This document shows, one piece after another, positions 18,414 through 27,238 of a stretch of DNA of 38,604 nucleotides. Positions within the stretch are counted from its first letter, which is position 1. Each line of letters starts with the position of its first letter. Position numbers and translations under genes: made by a program. A model generated the notes under the pieces. It ran no database searches, was not told the origin of the DNA, and worked only from the letters and a program-made list of their open reading frames with translations. Source of the stretch: Candidatus Sphingomonas excrementigallinarum (lineage in GTDB: Bacteria; Pseudomonadota; Alphaproteobacteria; Sphingomonadales; Sphingomonadaceae); contig DXIH01000193.1 of assembly GCA_019112965.1 (NCBI GenBank), positions 1-38,604 on the forward strand, in the 5' to 3' direction.

Positions 18414-19133
18414 ATGTTAAAATCGGTCAGCAAACTTTTTCCCGCGCACGATCCCAGTGAGCCGGAATCCGCCGCGATGCTTCGCGATCATATTGCGAAG
18501 ACGGATTTTCCTTGCGTCGGCGCCAAGGCGGCCATGGCGCGCGGGACGCTGGAAATCCTGGGTGCGCGCGATATCGCCAGCGCCTGGGACGATTTGCGCA
18601 TCCATGACTGCCTGCGCCACTTCGCCGAGCACTACCGCGCCGAGCCGCAACTCTTTCGCAGCCTGGCGGTCGTATTCGCTGGGCCGGATACGCTGGACGA
18701 GGCGGCGTTCGAGCGGGCGGTGTGGTCGCGAATCCAGTCGCTGTCCGACAAGGATGTCTGGCTGGGCCAGGATTGGGACACGCGAGTCAGCGCCGATCCC
18801 GATGATCCGCATTTCTCGCTGTCCTTTGGCGGCGAGGCGTTTTTCGTGGTCGGCCTGCATCCCAATGCCAGCCGCCCCGCACGCCGCTTTCCCCGCCCGG
18901 CGATGATCTTCAACCTGCACGACCAGTTCGAGGTCCTGCGCGCGCAAGGCAAGTATGAGACGATGCGCGAGAAGATCATGACGCGTGACGAGGCACTGGC
19001 CGGGTCGCGCAATCCGATGCTGGCGCGCCATGGCGAGATGAGCGAGGCACGCCAATATAGCGGCCGCGCAGTCGAGGAGGGCTGGCGTTGCCCCTTCCAC
19101 TATGCAGGCGCGGGCAGCGAGGCCAAAGCATGA
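18414..19133 (+). CDS. YqcI/YcgG family protein, GntA-like guanidine/arginine N-hydroxylase
   Basis: A 239-residue protein of the YqcI/YcgG family, which includes GntA, the heme-dependent N-hydroxylase of guanitoxin synthesis. Family marks are FPCVGAKAAMARGTLEI near residue 32, LSFGGEAFFVVGLHPNASRPARRFPRPAMIFNLHDQFEVLR in the middle and NPMLARHGEMSEARQYSGR near the end. Its stop overlaps the start of the next gene (ATGA), so the two are coupled. The 119-bp gap upstream is AT-rich and no clear ribosome site is seen. By family, it likely hydroxylates a guanidino or amino nitrogen of an arginine-like substrate; the real substrate is unknown. No other guanitoxin genes are nearby. Confidence 0.82.
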   Translation: MLKSVSKLFPAHDPSEPESAAMLRDHIAKTDFPCVGAKAAMARGTLEILGARDIASAWDDLRIHDCLRHFAEHYRAEPQLFRSLAVVFAGPDTLDEAAFERAVWSRIQSLSDKDVWLGQDWDTRVSADPDDPHFSLSFGGEAFFVVGLHPNASRPARRFPRPAMIFNLHDQFEVLRAQGKYETMREKIMTRDEALAGSRNPMLARHGEMSEARQYSGRAVEEGWRCPFHYAGAGSEAKA

Positions 19134-19744
19134 GCGGCCAGACCGTTGAAATCCCCCCGCGTAGCGGCGACGCGTTCCGGCTGGCCAAGGGCGACAGCCT
19201 GACGGTCATCGACCCACGCGGGCGGCAGGTCGCCGATCTGCTGGCCTTCAACGCCGATGATCTGGAAGAAGTGATCTCGTCGGGCCGTACGCTCGATTAT
19301 GCCGAGACGATCCGGCTGACCAAGGGGCACAAGCTCTATTCCAACCGCTCGCGTGTGATGCTGGAGATCGTCGAGGATAGCGTGGGAATGCACGACTTCC
19401 TGCTGACGCCCTGCTCGGTCGACACGTTCGACTATTTCTATCCGGGCCTGCCACGCCATCGGGGCTGTTTCGGCAATCTGGCGGCGGCGCTGGAGCCTTA
19501 TGGCGTGAAACCTGACCGGATTCCGGTGGCGTTCAACTGCTTCATGAACGTGCCGGTCGACGGCACGACCGGCAAGCTGGAGGTGCTGCCGCCGCTGAGC
19601 AAGCCCGGAGACCATATCCGCTTCGTGGCGTGTATGGATTTGGTGATCGGGCTGACCGCGTGCTCCGCGCCTGCATCCAATGGGGGGAGCTTCAAGCCGA
19701 TCGAATATCGGGTGGAGCGCCACCAGCAAATTCCTCCCCTGTAA
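19130..19744 (+). CDS. DUF1989 protein (urea carboxylase-associated family)
   Basis: A 204-residue protein beginning MSGQTVEIPPRSGDAFRLAKGDSLTVIDPRGRQVADLLAF, typical of the DUF1989 / urea amidolyase-associated family. The later GMHDFLLTPCSVDTFDYFY and FNCFMNVPV segments contain the Cys residues conserved in these proteins. Relatives sit with urea carboxylase and guanidine-degrading genes. Here it is coupled to a GntA-like hydroxylase by a 4-bp ATGA overlap. The last four residues (IPPL) and the TAA stop are encoded inside a family A repeat, so the ancestral C-terminus was probably replaced by the repeat. Exact activity is unknown. Confidence 0.85.
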   Translation: MSGQTVEIPPRSGDAFRLAKGDSLTVIDPRGRQVADLLAFNADDLEEVISSGRTLDYAETIRLTKGHKLYSNRSRVMLEIVEDSVGMHDFLLTPCSVDTFDYFYPGLPRHRGCFGNLAAALEPYGVKPDRIPVAFNCFMNVPVDGTTGKLEVLPPLSKPGDHIRFVACMDLVIGLTACSAPASNGGSFKPIEYRVERHQQIPPL

Positions 19745-19849
19745 GGGGAGGTGGCAGTCCGCAGGACTGACGGAGGGGTGTTACGGCCAGCGGTAACACC
19801 CCTCCACCACCGCTTCGCGGCGGTCCCCCTCCCCTTGCAGGGGAGGAAT
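19731..19849. repeat. Intergenic palindromic repeat, family A copy 3
   Basis: Arms TTCCTCCCCTGTAAGGGGAGG and CCTCCCCTTGCAGGGGAGGAA with the usual inner marks CTGACGGAGGGGTG and CACCCCTCCACCACCGCTTCG, here in the reversed inner orientation. The first 14 bases are translated as the end of the DUF1989 protein. It sits between DUF1989 and the convergent phosphatase gene. Confidence 0.9.
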
Positions 19850-19854
19850 GGGGA

Positions 19855-21549
19855 TCACCGCTTGCACGTATCCGCAGCACCTGGATCAAGGTCCAGACAG
19901 CGTCCGTCCACACCCGGGATCGGCAGTCCGATCGTCGCGGCCAGCGTCGGGGCGATGTCGACGGTTTCCACCGACAGCGGTTGTTCGAACCCGGCCATCC
20001 CCTTGCGCCAGAACAGGATCGGCACCCGCCGGTCATAGTCCCAGGGCGAGCCATGCGTCTCGACATATCCGGGGGCGGGCTCCTCGATCGTCGTCACGCG
20101 TGGTTTCAGCAGGATCAGCAGGTCGCCCGAGCGCGTCGGATCGTAGGAGGAGCGCGCCTTTTCCTTCAGCGTCCAGGTTTCGGGCGGCGTGGTCGGCCAG
20201 GGCGTCGCCGCGATCTCGTCGCGGGTCAGCGCGGCGGCGACCTGCGGCAGGGCTTCGTAACGGCGCTTGGCCTCGGCCAGCACCTTCGCGCGGGTGGCGG
20301 CGGGCAGGGACGTGTTGAGGTAGATGTCGCCCTCGGCGCTCATCATGATCGGCGGATCATTCGGCAGACCCAGCGCCTTGGCGATCTCGGCCGACATCGC
20401 CTTGGTCTTGGCTTCCGGGGCGACATGGCTTTCCATCGGCATGGCGCGGATCTGCTGCCGCTCGGTCATGTCGTGCGCGCCGTGGTCGGCGGTCAGCATC
20501 ACCTCATAATCCACGCCGGTCGCGTCGAGCACGTCGAAGAAGCCCGCAAGCGAACGGTCCAGCTCGGCCATCTGGATGCACATCTCGGCGCCCTGGGTGC
20601 CCAGCGCATGGCCGATATAGTCGGTCGCGGACAGGCCGACCGACAGGATGTCCGTCTGCGGACCCTGGCCCAGCTTCATGTCCTGGACGAAGCCCGCCGC
20701 CATGGCCAGCACCGCCGCATCCGATGCGGGGGAGACGCGGAAGGCCTTCAGGTCACCCGCCGCGCGCTGGAACCGGCCGGTGCCCAGCGTCTGGCCGCCG
20801 ACCGTGATCGGCCGGTCGAGCGGCTTGCAGAAACCGGGCAGCGGCAGCGGCGCCTGCGGGCGGGAGACCAGGTCGGCCACCGCCTTGCGCGTGCGCTCGA
20901 CGACCGGCGGCACGGCCCGCCCGGCATAGGAGACATAGGTCTTGCCGTCCCACCACCAGATCTCGTCCATCTTGTGGCCGCCCATCATCACGGCGGCGCG
21001 GTCTTTCCCTGCGACCGAGACGGTGCGCACGCGCGGATCGGCGGTCTTCATCCGCTCGCCCAGCGTGGGCACCTTCAGATGCTTGTCCGAGACGACGTAA
21101 TGATTGTGGTCCATGCCCGCGACGCTTTCGTCCTCCGAGCAATAGACGATCTTGTCGGGGCGGTTCACCGACTGGTCGACCCAGTTGTTGGCGATGATGC
21201 CGGTATGGGCGGGGCGATAGCCGGTCAGGATGGTCGAATGGCCGGGGCACGTCTCGGTCGCGGCATGGCTCTGATAGCCGGAAGGAAAGACCGCGCCGGT
21301 CAGCAGGCGGGCCATGCCGCCGGTGAAGTGGTTGCGATATTGCTGGAACAGGTCGGCGGAGAACTGGTCGACCGAGATCGCCACGATCAGCTTGGGCGGC
21401 GTGGTGGGGAAGGGGGGCTGCGGCGTGCCCGGTAGCGGGACGACGGGAGCGGGCGCGGCATAGCCCGGCACCGGGCTGGCGGTCTGTGCGGTCGCGGGCG
21501 CGGCGAACAGGGCGGCGGAGGCCAGAAGCACGGCAGTCAGGGAGTTCAT
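19855..21549 (-). CDS. phoK: PhoK/PafA-type alkaline phosphatase
   Basis: A 564-residue exported protein with a signal peptide (MNSLTAVLLASAALFAAPATAQ). The catalytic residues of the Sphingomonas alkaline phosphatase SPAP/PhoK are present with identical spacing: Thr100 (ATETCPGHSTILTG) as nucleophile, Asn121 (IIANNW), and Lys182 and Arg184 (AGKDR), against Thr89, Asn110, Lys171 and Arg173. Metal ligands appear in SVDQ, SATDYIGHALG and LTADHGAHD. It should remove phosphate from monoesters in the periplasm, and relatives are known for activity on many substrates. The ATG at 21549 has AAGG upstream; a TTG two codons earlier is less likely. It is divergent from a DsbD-like gene 71 bp away, with no clear Pho box there. 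Confidence 0.92.
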   Translation of the reverse strand: MNSLTAVLLASAALFAAPATAQTASPVPGYAAPAPVVPLPGTPQPPFPTTPPKLIVAISVDQFSADLFQQYRNHFTGGMARLLTGAVFPSGYQSHAATETCPGHSTILTGYRPAHTGIIANNWVDQSVNRPDKIVYCSEDESVAGMDHNHYVVSDKHLKVPTLGERMKTADPRVRTVSVAGKDRAAVMMGGHKMDEIWWWDGKTYVSYAGRAVPPVVERTRKAVADLVSRPQAPLPLPGFCKPLDRPITVGGQTLGTGRFQRAAGDLKAFRVSPASDAAVLAMAAGFVQDMKLGQGPQTDILSVGLSATDYIGHALGTQGAEMCIQMAELDRSLAGFFDVLDATGVDYEVMLTADHGAHDMTERQQIRAMPMESHVAPEAKTKAMSAEIAKALGLPNDPPIMMSAEGDIYLNTSLPAATRAKVLAEAKRRYEALPQVAAALTRDEIAATPWPTTPPETWTLKEKARSSYDPTRSGDLLILLKPRVTTIEEPAPGYVETHGSPWDYDRRVPILFWRKGMAGFEQPLSVETVDIAPTLAATIGLPIPGVDGRCLDLDPGAADTCKR

Positions 21550-21620
21550 GGGCAACCTTGGTGCAAAGCGGGGACAGGGGCGCTATGGAACGCGAAACGG
21601 GGTTTGGGCAAGGTCGGTCG

Positions 21621-23642
21621 ATGCGCGGTTGGTTTTACATCCTGATGACGGCTCTGTTCATGCTGCTGGCGGCAAGCCCCGGCATGACCGAAAGCGCGCC
21701 CGCGCCGGGGGCCATCCATCTGCCGATGCGCCTGGTCGCCGAAAGCGAAACCCCGGCGGCGGGCAGCCACATTACCCTGGCGATCGTCGCGACGCCGGAA
21801 AAGGGCTGGCACGGCTATTGGAAGAATGGCGGCGATGCGGGCCTGCCGACCGAGGCGCACTGGACCTTGCCCAAGGGCGTAAGCGCCGGGGAATTGCGCT
21901 ATCCGGTGCCGGGGCAGCTGAAGATCGCGGGCCTCATGAACTATGTCTATGAGCGGCCCTTCACGCTGCTCGTCGACCTTTCGATCCCCGCCGGGCTGGC
22001 CAGGGGCACGCCGCTGCCCGTCACGGTCAAGCTCGACTATCTGGTCTGCACCGATACGATCTGCGTGCCCGAGAGCCAGACGCTTTCGACGACGCTGACC
22101 GTCGGTGACGGCGCGGTGGCGGCTGCGACACGCGCCGCATTCGATCGCTGGCGCGCCGCATTGCCGAAGCCGCTCGGCGGTGACGGGGTGATCGAGACAC
22201 AAGGCAAGGGGGTGCGGATCGCGGTGCCGCTGCCCGCCTCGGTCGCGGTCGAGAACGCCTATTTCTATCCCGAGCGCAGCGGCATCATCGACCATGCCGC
22301 GCCGCAGGCCGTGACGCGAAGCGGCGACCAGCTGATCCTCGCCATGCCCGCCGCCGCGGTGCCGACGCCGGGTCCGGTGTCGGGCGTGTTGTCGATCGGT
22401 CGGGGCCAAGGGCTGTCCTTCGCCGCCAAGCCCGGCGTGATCGCCGGGGCGAGCGGGGCTGCGAATCATGGTTTCGGGGCGATCGCGCTGGCGTTTCTGG
22501 GCGCGGTGCTGGGCGGGTTGCTGCTCAACATCATGCCCTGCGTCTTCCCGATCCTGAGCCTGAAGGCGCTCAGCCTCGCCAAGGGCGGCGGCGACGAGCG
22601 GCATGCCCGGGCCGAGGCGCTGGCCTATACGGCGGGCGTCGTGCTGGTGTGCGTGGGGCTGGGCGTCGTCCTATTGGCGTTGCGCGCGGGCGGGCAGAGC
22701 GCGGGCTGGGCGTTCCAGCTTCAGGACCCGCGCGTGATCGGCATATTGCTGCTGCTGGTCGCCGGGATCGCGTTTAACCTGGCCGTGCTGTTCGAGCTGC
22801 CGACGCCCGCCTTTGCCGGACGCTCGGGCGCGATGGGATCGTTCGCGACCGGGGCGCTGGCGGCGTTCGTCGCCACGCCCTGTTCGGGGCCGTTCATGGC
22901 CGGGGCACTGGGCGCCGCGCTGGTCCTGCCCGCCGCCGCCGCGCTGGCGGTGTTCGCCGGGCTTGGGATCGGCATCGCGCTGCCCTTCATCGCCATCGGT
23001 TTTGTTCCCGCATTGCGGCGGCGGCTGCCCAAGCCGGGCATGTGGATGGTGCGGCTGCGCCATATCCTGTCGGTGCCGATGTTCCTGACCGCGCTCGCGC
23101 TCGCCTGGATCCTGGGGCAGGAGGCGGGGGTTACCGGCATGACGCTGGGGCTGGCCGCCGCATTGATCGCCTCGCTTGGTTTCTGGTGGACGGGGCTGCG
23201 CCAGCATGGCGGCAAGGGGCGGGCGGGTTGGCCTGCTATCGTGGCGCTGGTGCTGGCGGTGGCTATCGTCGTGACGGTGAAGCCCGCCGCCGCCGTGGCC
23301 AAGACGACCGCGGACACGGCTTTTACCGAGGCGAAACTGGACGACCTGCGCAAGCAGAACCGCCCGGTCTTTGCCTATTTCACCGCCGACTGGTGCCTGA
23401 GCTGCAAGGTCAACGAGGCCGCCGCGATCGAGCGTTCCTCGGTGCGCGACGCGTTCCAGCGCAACAAGGTGGCGGTGCTGGTCGGCGACTGGACCGATGG
23501 CGATCCGGTATTGGGGCGCTTCATCGAGCGGCATAACCGGGCGGGTGTGCCGCTCTACCTCTATTACGCGCCGGGCGCGAAGGCGCCGCAGGTCCTGCCG
23601 CAGGTGCTGACCCCGTCGATGCTGGAGAAGTTGGGGGCGTAA
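21621..23642 (+). CDS. Protein-disulfide reductase, DsbD/ScsB type
   Basis: A 673-residue inner-membrane protein. After a signal anchor (residues 5-20) comes a periplasmic immunoglobulin-like domain with the redox pair Cys143 and Cys148 (LVCTDTICVPES), as in the ScsB branch. A CcdA-like membrane domain of about eight helices follows with Cys307 (NIMPCVFPIL) and Cys421 (VATPCSGPF). A C-terminal thioredoxin domain has CLSC (Cys592, Cys595). Electrons pass from cytoplasmic thioredoxin across the membrane to periplasmic partners. The start at 21621 with AAGG upstream is preferred to an ATG at 21585. ScsB-like proteins often serve copper or oxidative stress resistance; no scs partner is next to it. 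Confidence 0.9.
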   Translation: MRGWFYILMTALFMLLAASPGMTESAPAPGAIHLPMRLVAESETPAAGSHITLAIVATPEKGWHGYWKNGGDAGLPTEAHWTLPKGVSAGELRYPVPGQLKIAGLMNYVYERPFTLLVDLSIPAGLARGTPLPVTVKLDYLVCTDTICVPESQTLSTTLTVGDGAVAAATRAAFDRWRAALPKPLGGDGVIETQGKGVRIAVPLPASVAVENAYFYPERSGIIDHAAPQAVTRSGDQLILAMPAAAVPTPGPVSGVLSIGRGQGLSFAAKPGVIAGASGAANHGFGAIALAFLGAVLGGLLLNIMPCVFPILSLKALSLAKGGGDERHARAEALAYTAGVVLVCVGLGVVLLALRAGGQSAGWAFQLQDPRVIGILLLLVAGIAFNLAVLFELPTPAFAGRSGAMGSFATGALAAFVATPCSGPFMAGALGAALVLPAAAALAVFAGLGIGIALPFIAIGFVPALRRRLPKPGMWMVRLRHILSVPMFLTALALAWILGQEAGVTGMTLGLAAALIASLGFWWTGLRQHGGKGRAGWPAIVALVLAVAIVVTVKPAAAVAKTTADTAFTEAKLDDLRKQNRPVFAYFTADWCLSCKVNEAAAIERSSVRDAFQRNKVAVLVGDWTDGDPVLGRFIERHNRAGVPLYLYYAPGAKAPQVLPQVLTPSMLEKLGA

Positions 23643-23652
23643 CTACCTTGAA

Positions 23653-23772
23653 TTCCTCCCCTGTAAGGGGAGGTGGCGCGCGTAGCGTGACGGAGGGGTG
23701 TCCCGCTATCGAGAGGGGTGACACCCCTCCGTCAGGCCTTCGGCCTACCACCTCCCCTTACAGGGGAGGAAA
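23653..23772. repeat. Intergenic palindromic repeat, family A copy 4
   Basis: Arms TTCCTCCCCTGTAAGGGGAGG and CCTCCCCTTACAGGGGAGGAA around GTGACGGAGGGGTG...CACCCCTCCGTCAGGCCTTCGGCC. It lies between the DsbD-like gene and the ATP-grasp gene, both on the plus strand. Confidence 0.9.
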
Positions 23773-23850
23773 TTCGGGAGCCCCCCCTTGCGTACCCCTT
23801 TCCTGCGGTGCAGCATGGAACCGAGGCACTAGGGGGAGCGTAACGACCGG

Positions 23851-25344
23851 ATGGGGACTATCGCCGCGTTCGACGAAATCATGGGGGCTTCCGACGCAGG
23901 TTCGTCGCGGCCCGAACTCTCCGCATTGCAGCGCTGGCTTGATCTCACCCCCGATAACGAACTCCGCCGCCGCCAGCAGGCGGCCGAGGCGACCTTCCGC
24001 CAGCTCGGCATCACCTTTGCGGTGTACGGCGAGAATGACGCGGCCGAGCGGATCATCCCCTTCGACATCGTGCCGCGCGTCTTCCTGCCCGACGAATGGG
24101 CGCGTCTGTCCGAAGGGCTGGTGCAGCGGGTCGAGGCGATCAATGCGTTCCTCGACGATATTTACGGCGAACGGAAGATCCTGCGCGACGGTATCCTGCC
24201 GCCCGACCTGATCTTCGGCAATCCTCAGTTTCGTCCCGAAATCGCCGGGATGCGGCCGCCCCACGGCGTCTGGGCGCATATCTGCGGCATCGACCTGGTG
24301 CGTACCGGGCCGGACGATTTCTTCGTGCTGGAGGACAATGCCCGCACGCCCTCGGGCGTCAGCTATATGCTGGAAAACCGCGAGGCGATGCTGCGCCTCT
24401 GCCCCGAGCTGTTCCGTCAGTTCCGGGTGGCCGCCGTCGACAGCTATCCCGACCGGCTGCTCGCAACGATGAAGTCGGTCGCGCCGCATGGCGTCGCCGA
24501 GCCGACTTGCGTCGTCCTGACGCCGGGCCACTATAATTCCGCCTATTACGAGCACAGCTTCCTGGCCGATTCGATGGGGATCGAGCTGGTCGAGGCGGCC
24601 GATCTGGTGGTGGACGACGACATCGTCTGGATGCGCACCATTGCGGGGCGGGTGAAGGTCGACGTCATCTATCGCCGCGTCGATGACGATTTCCTCGACC
24701 CGCTGGTCTTCCGCCCCGATTCGATGCTGGGCGTGCCCGGCCTGATCGCGGCCTATTCGGCGGGCAACGTCGCCATCCTCAACGCGCCGGGCAACGGCAT
24801 CGCCGACGACAAGGCGATCTACAGCTATATGCCCGACATCGTCCGCTATTATTCGGGTGCCGAGCCCAAGCTGAAGAATGTCGAAACCTGGCGCTGTCGC
24901 GAGCCGGAAGCGCTGTCCTATGTGCTCGATCACCTGAGCGAGCTGGTGGTCAAGCTGGTCGACGGATCGGGTGGCTACGGCATGCTGGTCGGCCCGACCG
25001 CCAGCGCGCGCCAGATCGAGGAGTTCCGCGCCGCCCTGATCGCCGAGCCGCACCGCTATATCGCCCAGCCGACGCTGGCACTGTCGACCGTGCCGACTTT
25101 GGTCGAAAGCGGGGTCGCCCCGCGCCATGTCGATTTCCGCCCCTTCGTCCTGACCGGCCGCAACGGCGTGGAGGTGACGCCCGGCGGTCTGACCCGCGTG
25201 GCGCTCCGCGAAGGATCGCTGGTGGTCAATTCCAGCCAGGGCGGCGGCACCAAGGACAGCTTCGTCCTGCTGCCCGCCGAACTCGACAGCTGGGTCCAGG
25301 TGCAGGGGCAACAGTCGCAGATCCAGACGCAGGGGGCGCACTGA
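23851..25344 (+). CDS. Circularly permuted type 2 ATP-grasp protein
   Basis: A 497-residue protein of the COG2308 type. Marks are FDIVPRVFLPDEWARLSEGL, VWAHICGIDLVRTGPDDFFVLEDNARTPSGVSYMLENR, VVLTPGHYNSAYYEHSFLAD, IYRRVDDDFLDPLVFRPDS and PFVLTGRNGVEVTPGGLTRVALREGSLVVNSSQGGGTKDSFVL. ATP-grasp enzymes join an activated carboxylate to a nucleophile, often an amine; the permuted form has no settled substrate. It heads a three-gene operon with alpha-E and transglutaminase genes; its TGA overlaps the next ATG. The three-gene set is widespread and has been predicted to make or process a peptide or protein tag. Known family, unknown reaction. Confidence 0.92.
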   Translation: MGTIAAFDEIMGASDAGSSRPELSALQRWLDLTPDNELRRRQQAAEATFRQLGITFAVYGENDAAERIIPFDIVPRVFLPDEWARLSEGLVQRVEAINAFLDDIYGERKILRDGILPPDLIFGNPQFRPEIAGMRPPHGVWAHICGIDLVRTGPDDFFVLEDNARTPSGVSYMLENREAMLRLCPELFRQFRVAAVDSYPDRLLATMKSVAPHGVAEPTCVVLTPGHYNSAYYEHSFLADSMGIELVEAADLVVDDDIVWMRTIAGRVKVDVIYRRVDDDFLDPLVFRPDSMLGVPGLIAAYSAGNVAILNAPGNGIADDKAIYSYMPDIVRYYSGAEPKLKNVETWRCREPEALSYVLDHLSELVVKLVDGSGGYGMLVGPTASARQIEEFRAALIAEPHRYIAQPTLALSTVPTLVESGVAPRHVDFRPFVLTGRNGVEVTPGGLTRVALREGSLVVNSSQGGGTKDSFVLLPAELDSWVQVQGQQSQIQTQGAH

Positions 25345-26279
25345 TGCTCTCGCGCACGGCATCCTCGCTCTACTGGCTGGGGCGTTATTTCGAGCGGGCG
25401 GATTTCATCGCGCGGCTGGTCGAGGCGACCGTTCGGCTCGATGTGCTGTCGCCGCGCTCAGCCGGGTTGGCGGCCTGGGGCTCGGCGTTGGCCGTGACCG
25501 ATACCGCCAGCGCCTTTGCCGAGGGCGGGCGCGAGATGCGCAGGCGCGAGGTCGCGCGCTTCCTGACGGTCGAAAGCTGCCATCCCGGCTCGATCGTCCG
25601 CTGCGTCGACATGGCGCGGACCAACGCGCGGGCGGTGCGCACCGCGCTGACCCGCGAGGCGTGGAGCGCCATTAACCGCGCCTGGCTGCATTTCGAGGCC
25701 AAGCCCGCCGCCGACGATCCCACCGCCGTGCTCGGTCTGGTCGAGGCGGTGAAGAACGAGACGCGCGGTTTCGAGGGTGCGGTCCACCGGATGCTGCGCA
25801 ACCAGACGACCTGGTTCATCCGGCTGGGCCAGGCGGTCGAGCGTGCGGACAACACCGCGCGGCTGCTCGATGTGAAGTATCACATCCTGTTGCCCGCGGG
25901 CGAGCGGATCGGCGGCGTCGTCGACCGCGACCAGTGGACGACGATCCTTCAAACCGTCTCCGCCGTCACCGCCTATCGCTGGCTCTATTCGGACGGGCTG
26001 AAGCCCGCCAACGTCATCGACCTGCTGATCGCGCGCACCGAATTGCCGCGCAGTCTGGCGGCGTCGGTCGAGGAAACGGTGGATGTGCTGGGGCAGCTTG
26101 CCCGGCGGACGGGGCAGCATGGGGAGGCGGATCGTATGGCGAGGTTGCGCGCAAACCGGATGACGAAGACGCGGTCGGGGGACGTGATCGCGGGCGGGCT
26201 TCACCAATATCTCGAAGCCTTTATCCAGGAGAATGCCCTGCTGCACGGCGCGATCGGCCGTCAGTTCAAGTTCGCCTGA
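25344..26279 (+). CDS. Alpha-E domain protein (COG2307)
   Basis: A 311-residue all-helical protein with the family start MLSRTASSLYWLGRYFERADFIARLVEA and the repeated VERADNTARLLDVKYHILLP motif, in which the E-R-A-D residues recur. The family almost always accompanies the permuted ATP-grasp protein and may bind its substrate or product. Its ATG overlaps the ATP-grasp stop, and its own TGA overlaps the next ATG, so the operon is tightly coupled. No membrane segment or signal peptide is seen. Confidence 0.92.
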   Translation: MLSRTASSLYWLGRYFERADFIARLVEATVRLDVLSPRSAGLAAWGSALAVTDTASAFAEGGREMRRREVARFLTVESCHPGSIVRCVDMARTNARAVRTALTREAWSAINRAWLHFEAKPAADDPTAVLGLVEAVKNETRGFEGAVHRMLRNQTTWFIRLGQAVERADNTARLLDVKYHILLPAGERIGGVVDRDQWTTILQTVSAVTAYRWLYSDGLKPANVIDLLIARTELPRSLAASVEETVDVLGQLARRTGQHGEADRMARLRANRMTKTRSGDVIAGGLHQYLEAFIQENALLHGAIGRQFKFA

Positions 26280-27055
26280 TGCGCATCGCGATCGAGCACC
26301 AGATCGTCCACCGCGCGCGCGCGGGGCGGCCGACATCGGTCCAGATGCTTCGCCTGACGCCGGAGAATTACGACGATCAGACCGTGGCCAACTGGCATAT
26401 CGACGTGGACTGCGACGCGCGGCTGCGGCGGGGGCATGACGGCTTCGGCAATGCCGTCACCATGCTCTACATCCAGGACGCGCCCGAGACGGTGACGATC
26501 ACCGCAACCGGCGAAGTGTTGACCAGCGATGCGCATGGCGTGGTGCGCGGCACCACCGAGACGCTGCCGCCCGCGCTGTTCCTGCGCGCAACCCCCGCGA
26601 CGCCCGCCGATGCGGCGATTGCCGCCTTTGCCGAGGAAGCGATACGCGGCGCGGACAGCAGTCTTGCGGCGCTCCATGCGGTGAATGCGGCACTTCCCCG
26701 GCGCTTCGCCAGCGAGGCGCGGGGTCCTGCGCCCGATGCGGCAGCGGCCTTCGCGGCGGAATCGGTCGGCGCGTGCGATCTGGCGCATATCTTCTGCGTG
26801 GCCGCACGCTCGCTGGGGGTGCCCGCGCGATTCGTGTCGGGCTTCGCGTCATGGGACGATGCGGCGAGCGCGACCGCGCATTGCTGGGCCGAAGCCTATG
26901 TCGACGGACTGGGCTGGATCGGTTTCGATCCCAGTATCGGCCTCAGCCCGCAGGATCGCCATGTCCGGGTCGCCGTCGCGCTGGATGCCGCCGGGGCCAC
27001 GGCGGTGTCGGGCGAGGCGTGGCGGGAGGTGGCGCTGGCCGAGGCGTCGCAGTAG
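26279..27055 (+). CDS. Transglutaminase-like cysteine peptidase family protein
   Basis: A 258-residue protein. The N-terminal region (MRIAIEHQIVHRARAGRPTSVQMLRLTPENYDDQTVANWHIDVD) is the bacterial transglutaminase N-domain, a beta sandwich. The core has the papain-like triad Cys166 (VGACDLAH), His201 (ATAHCWAEAYVDG) and Asp217 (WIGFDPSIG). Such proteins act as peptidases or amide-forming or -breaking enzymes. No signal peptide, so it is cytoplasmic. It is the last gene of the ATP-grasp/alpha-E set and its ATG overlaps the previous stop by one base. A family A repeat follows 25 bp later. The Anbu protease gene that often follows is absent. Confidence 0.92.
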   Translation: MRIAIEHQIVHRARAGRPTSVQMLRLTPENYDDQTVANWHIDVDCDARLRRGHDGFGNAVTMLYIQDAPETVTITATGEVLTSDAHGVVRGTTETLPPALFLRATPATPADAAIAAFAEEAIRGADSSLAALHAVNAALPRRFASEARGPAPDAAAAFAAESVGACDLAHIFCVAARSLGVPARFVSGFASWDDAASATAHCWAEAYVDGLGWIGFDPSIGLSPQDRHVRVAVALDAAGATAVSGEAWREVALAEASQ

Positions 27056-27079
27056 GATCGGTAAGCCTGACGCTCTTCC

Positions 27080-27217
27080 TTCCTCCCCTATAAGGGGAGG
27101 TGGGGCGTGCAGCGCGTCGGAGGGGTGTCACCCGTCGTGAGTGGGGTTGTCCCTCGCCAAGCGGGACACCCCTCCGTCAGGGCTTCGCCCTGACACCTCC
27201 CCTTGCAGGGGAGGAAT
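27080..27217. repeat. Intergenic palindromic repeat, family A copy 5
   Basis: Arms TTCCTCCCCTATAAGGGGAGG and CCTCCCCTTGCAGGGGAGGAA, with CGTCGGAGGGGTG and CACCCCTCCGTCAGGGCTTCGCCC inside. At 138 bases it is slightly longer than the other copies. It lies between the converging transglutaminase and bpt genes. Confidence 0.9.
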
Positions 27218-27238
27218 GGGTGAGCATCGGTCTCTGGG

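Noticed and set aside
21550..21620. Pho box between phoK and the DsbD-like gene
   Set aside because: No pair of CTGTCAT-like direct repeats could be found in the 71-bp gap.
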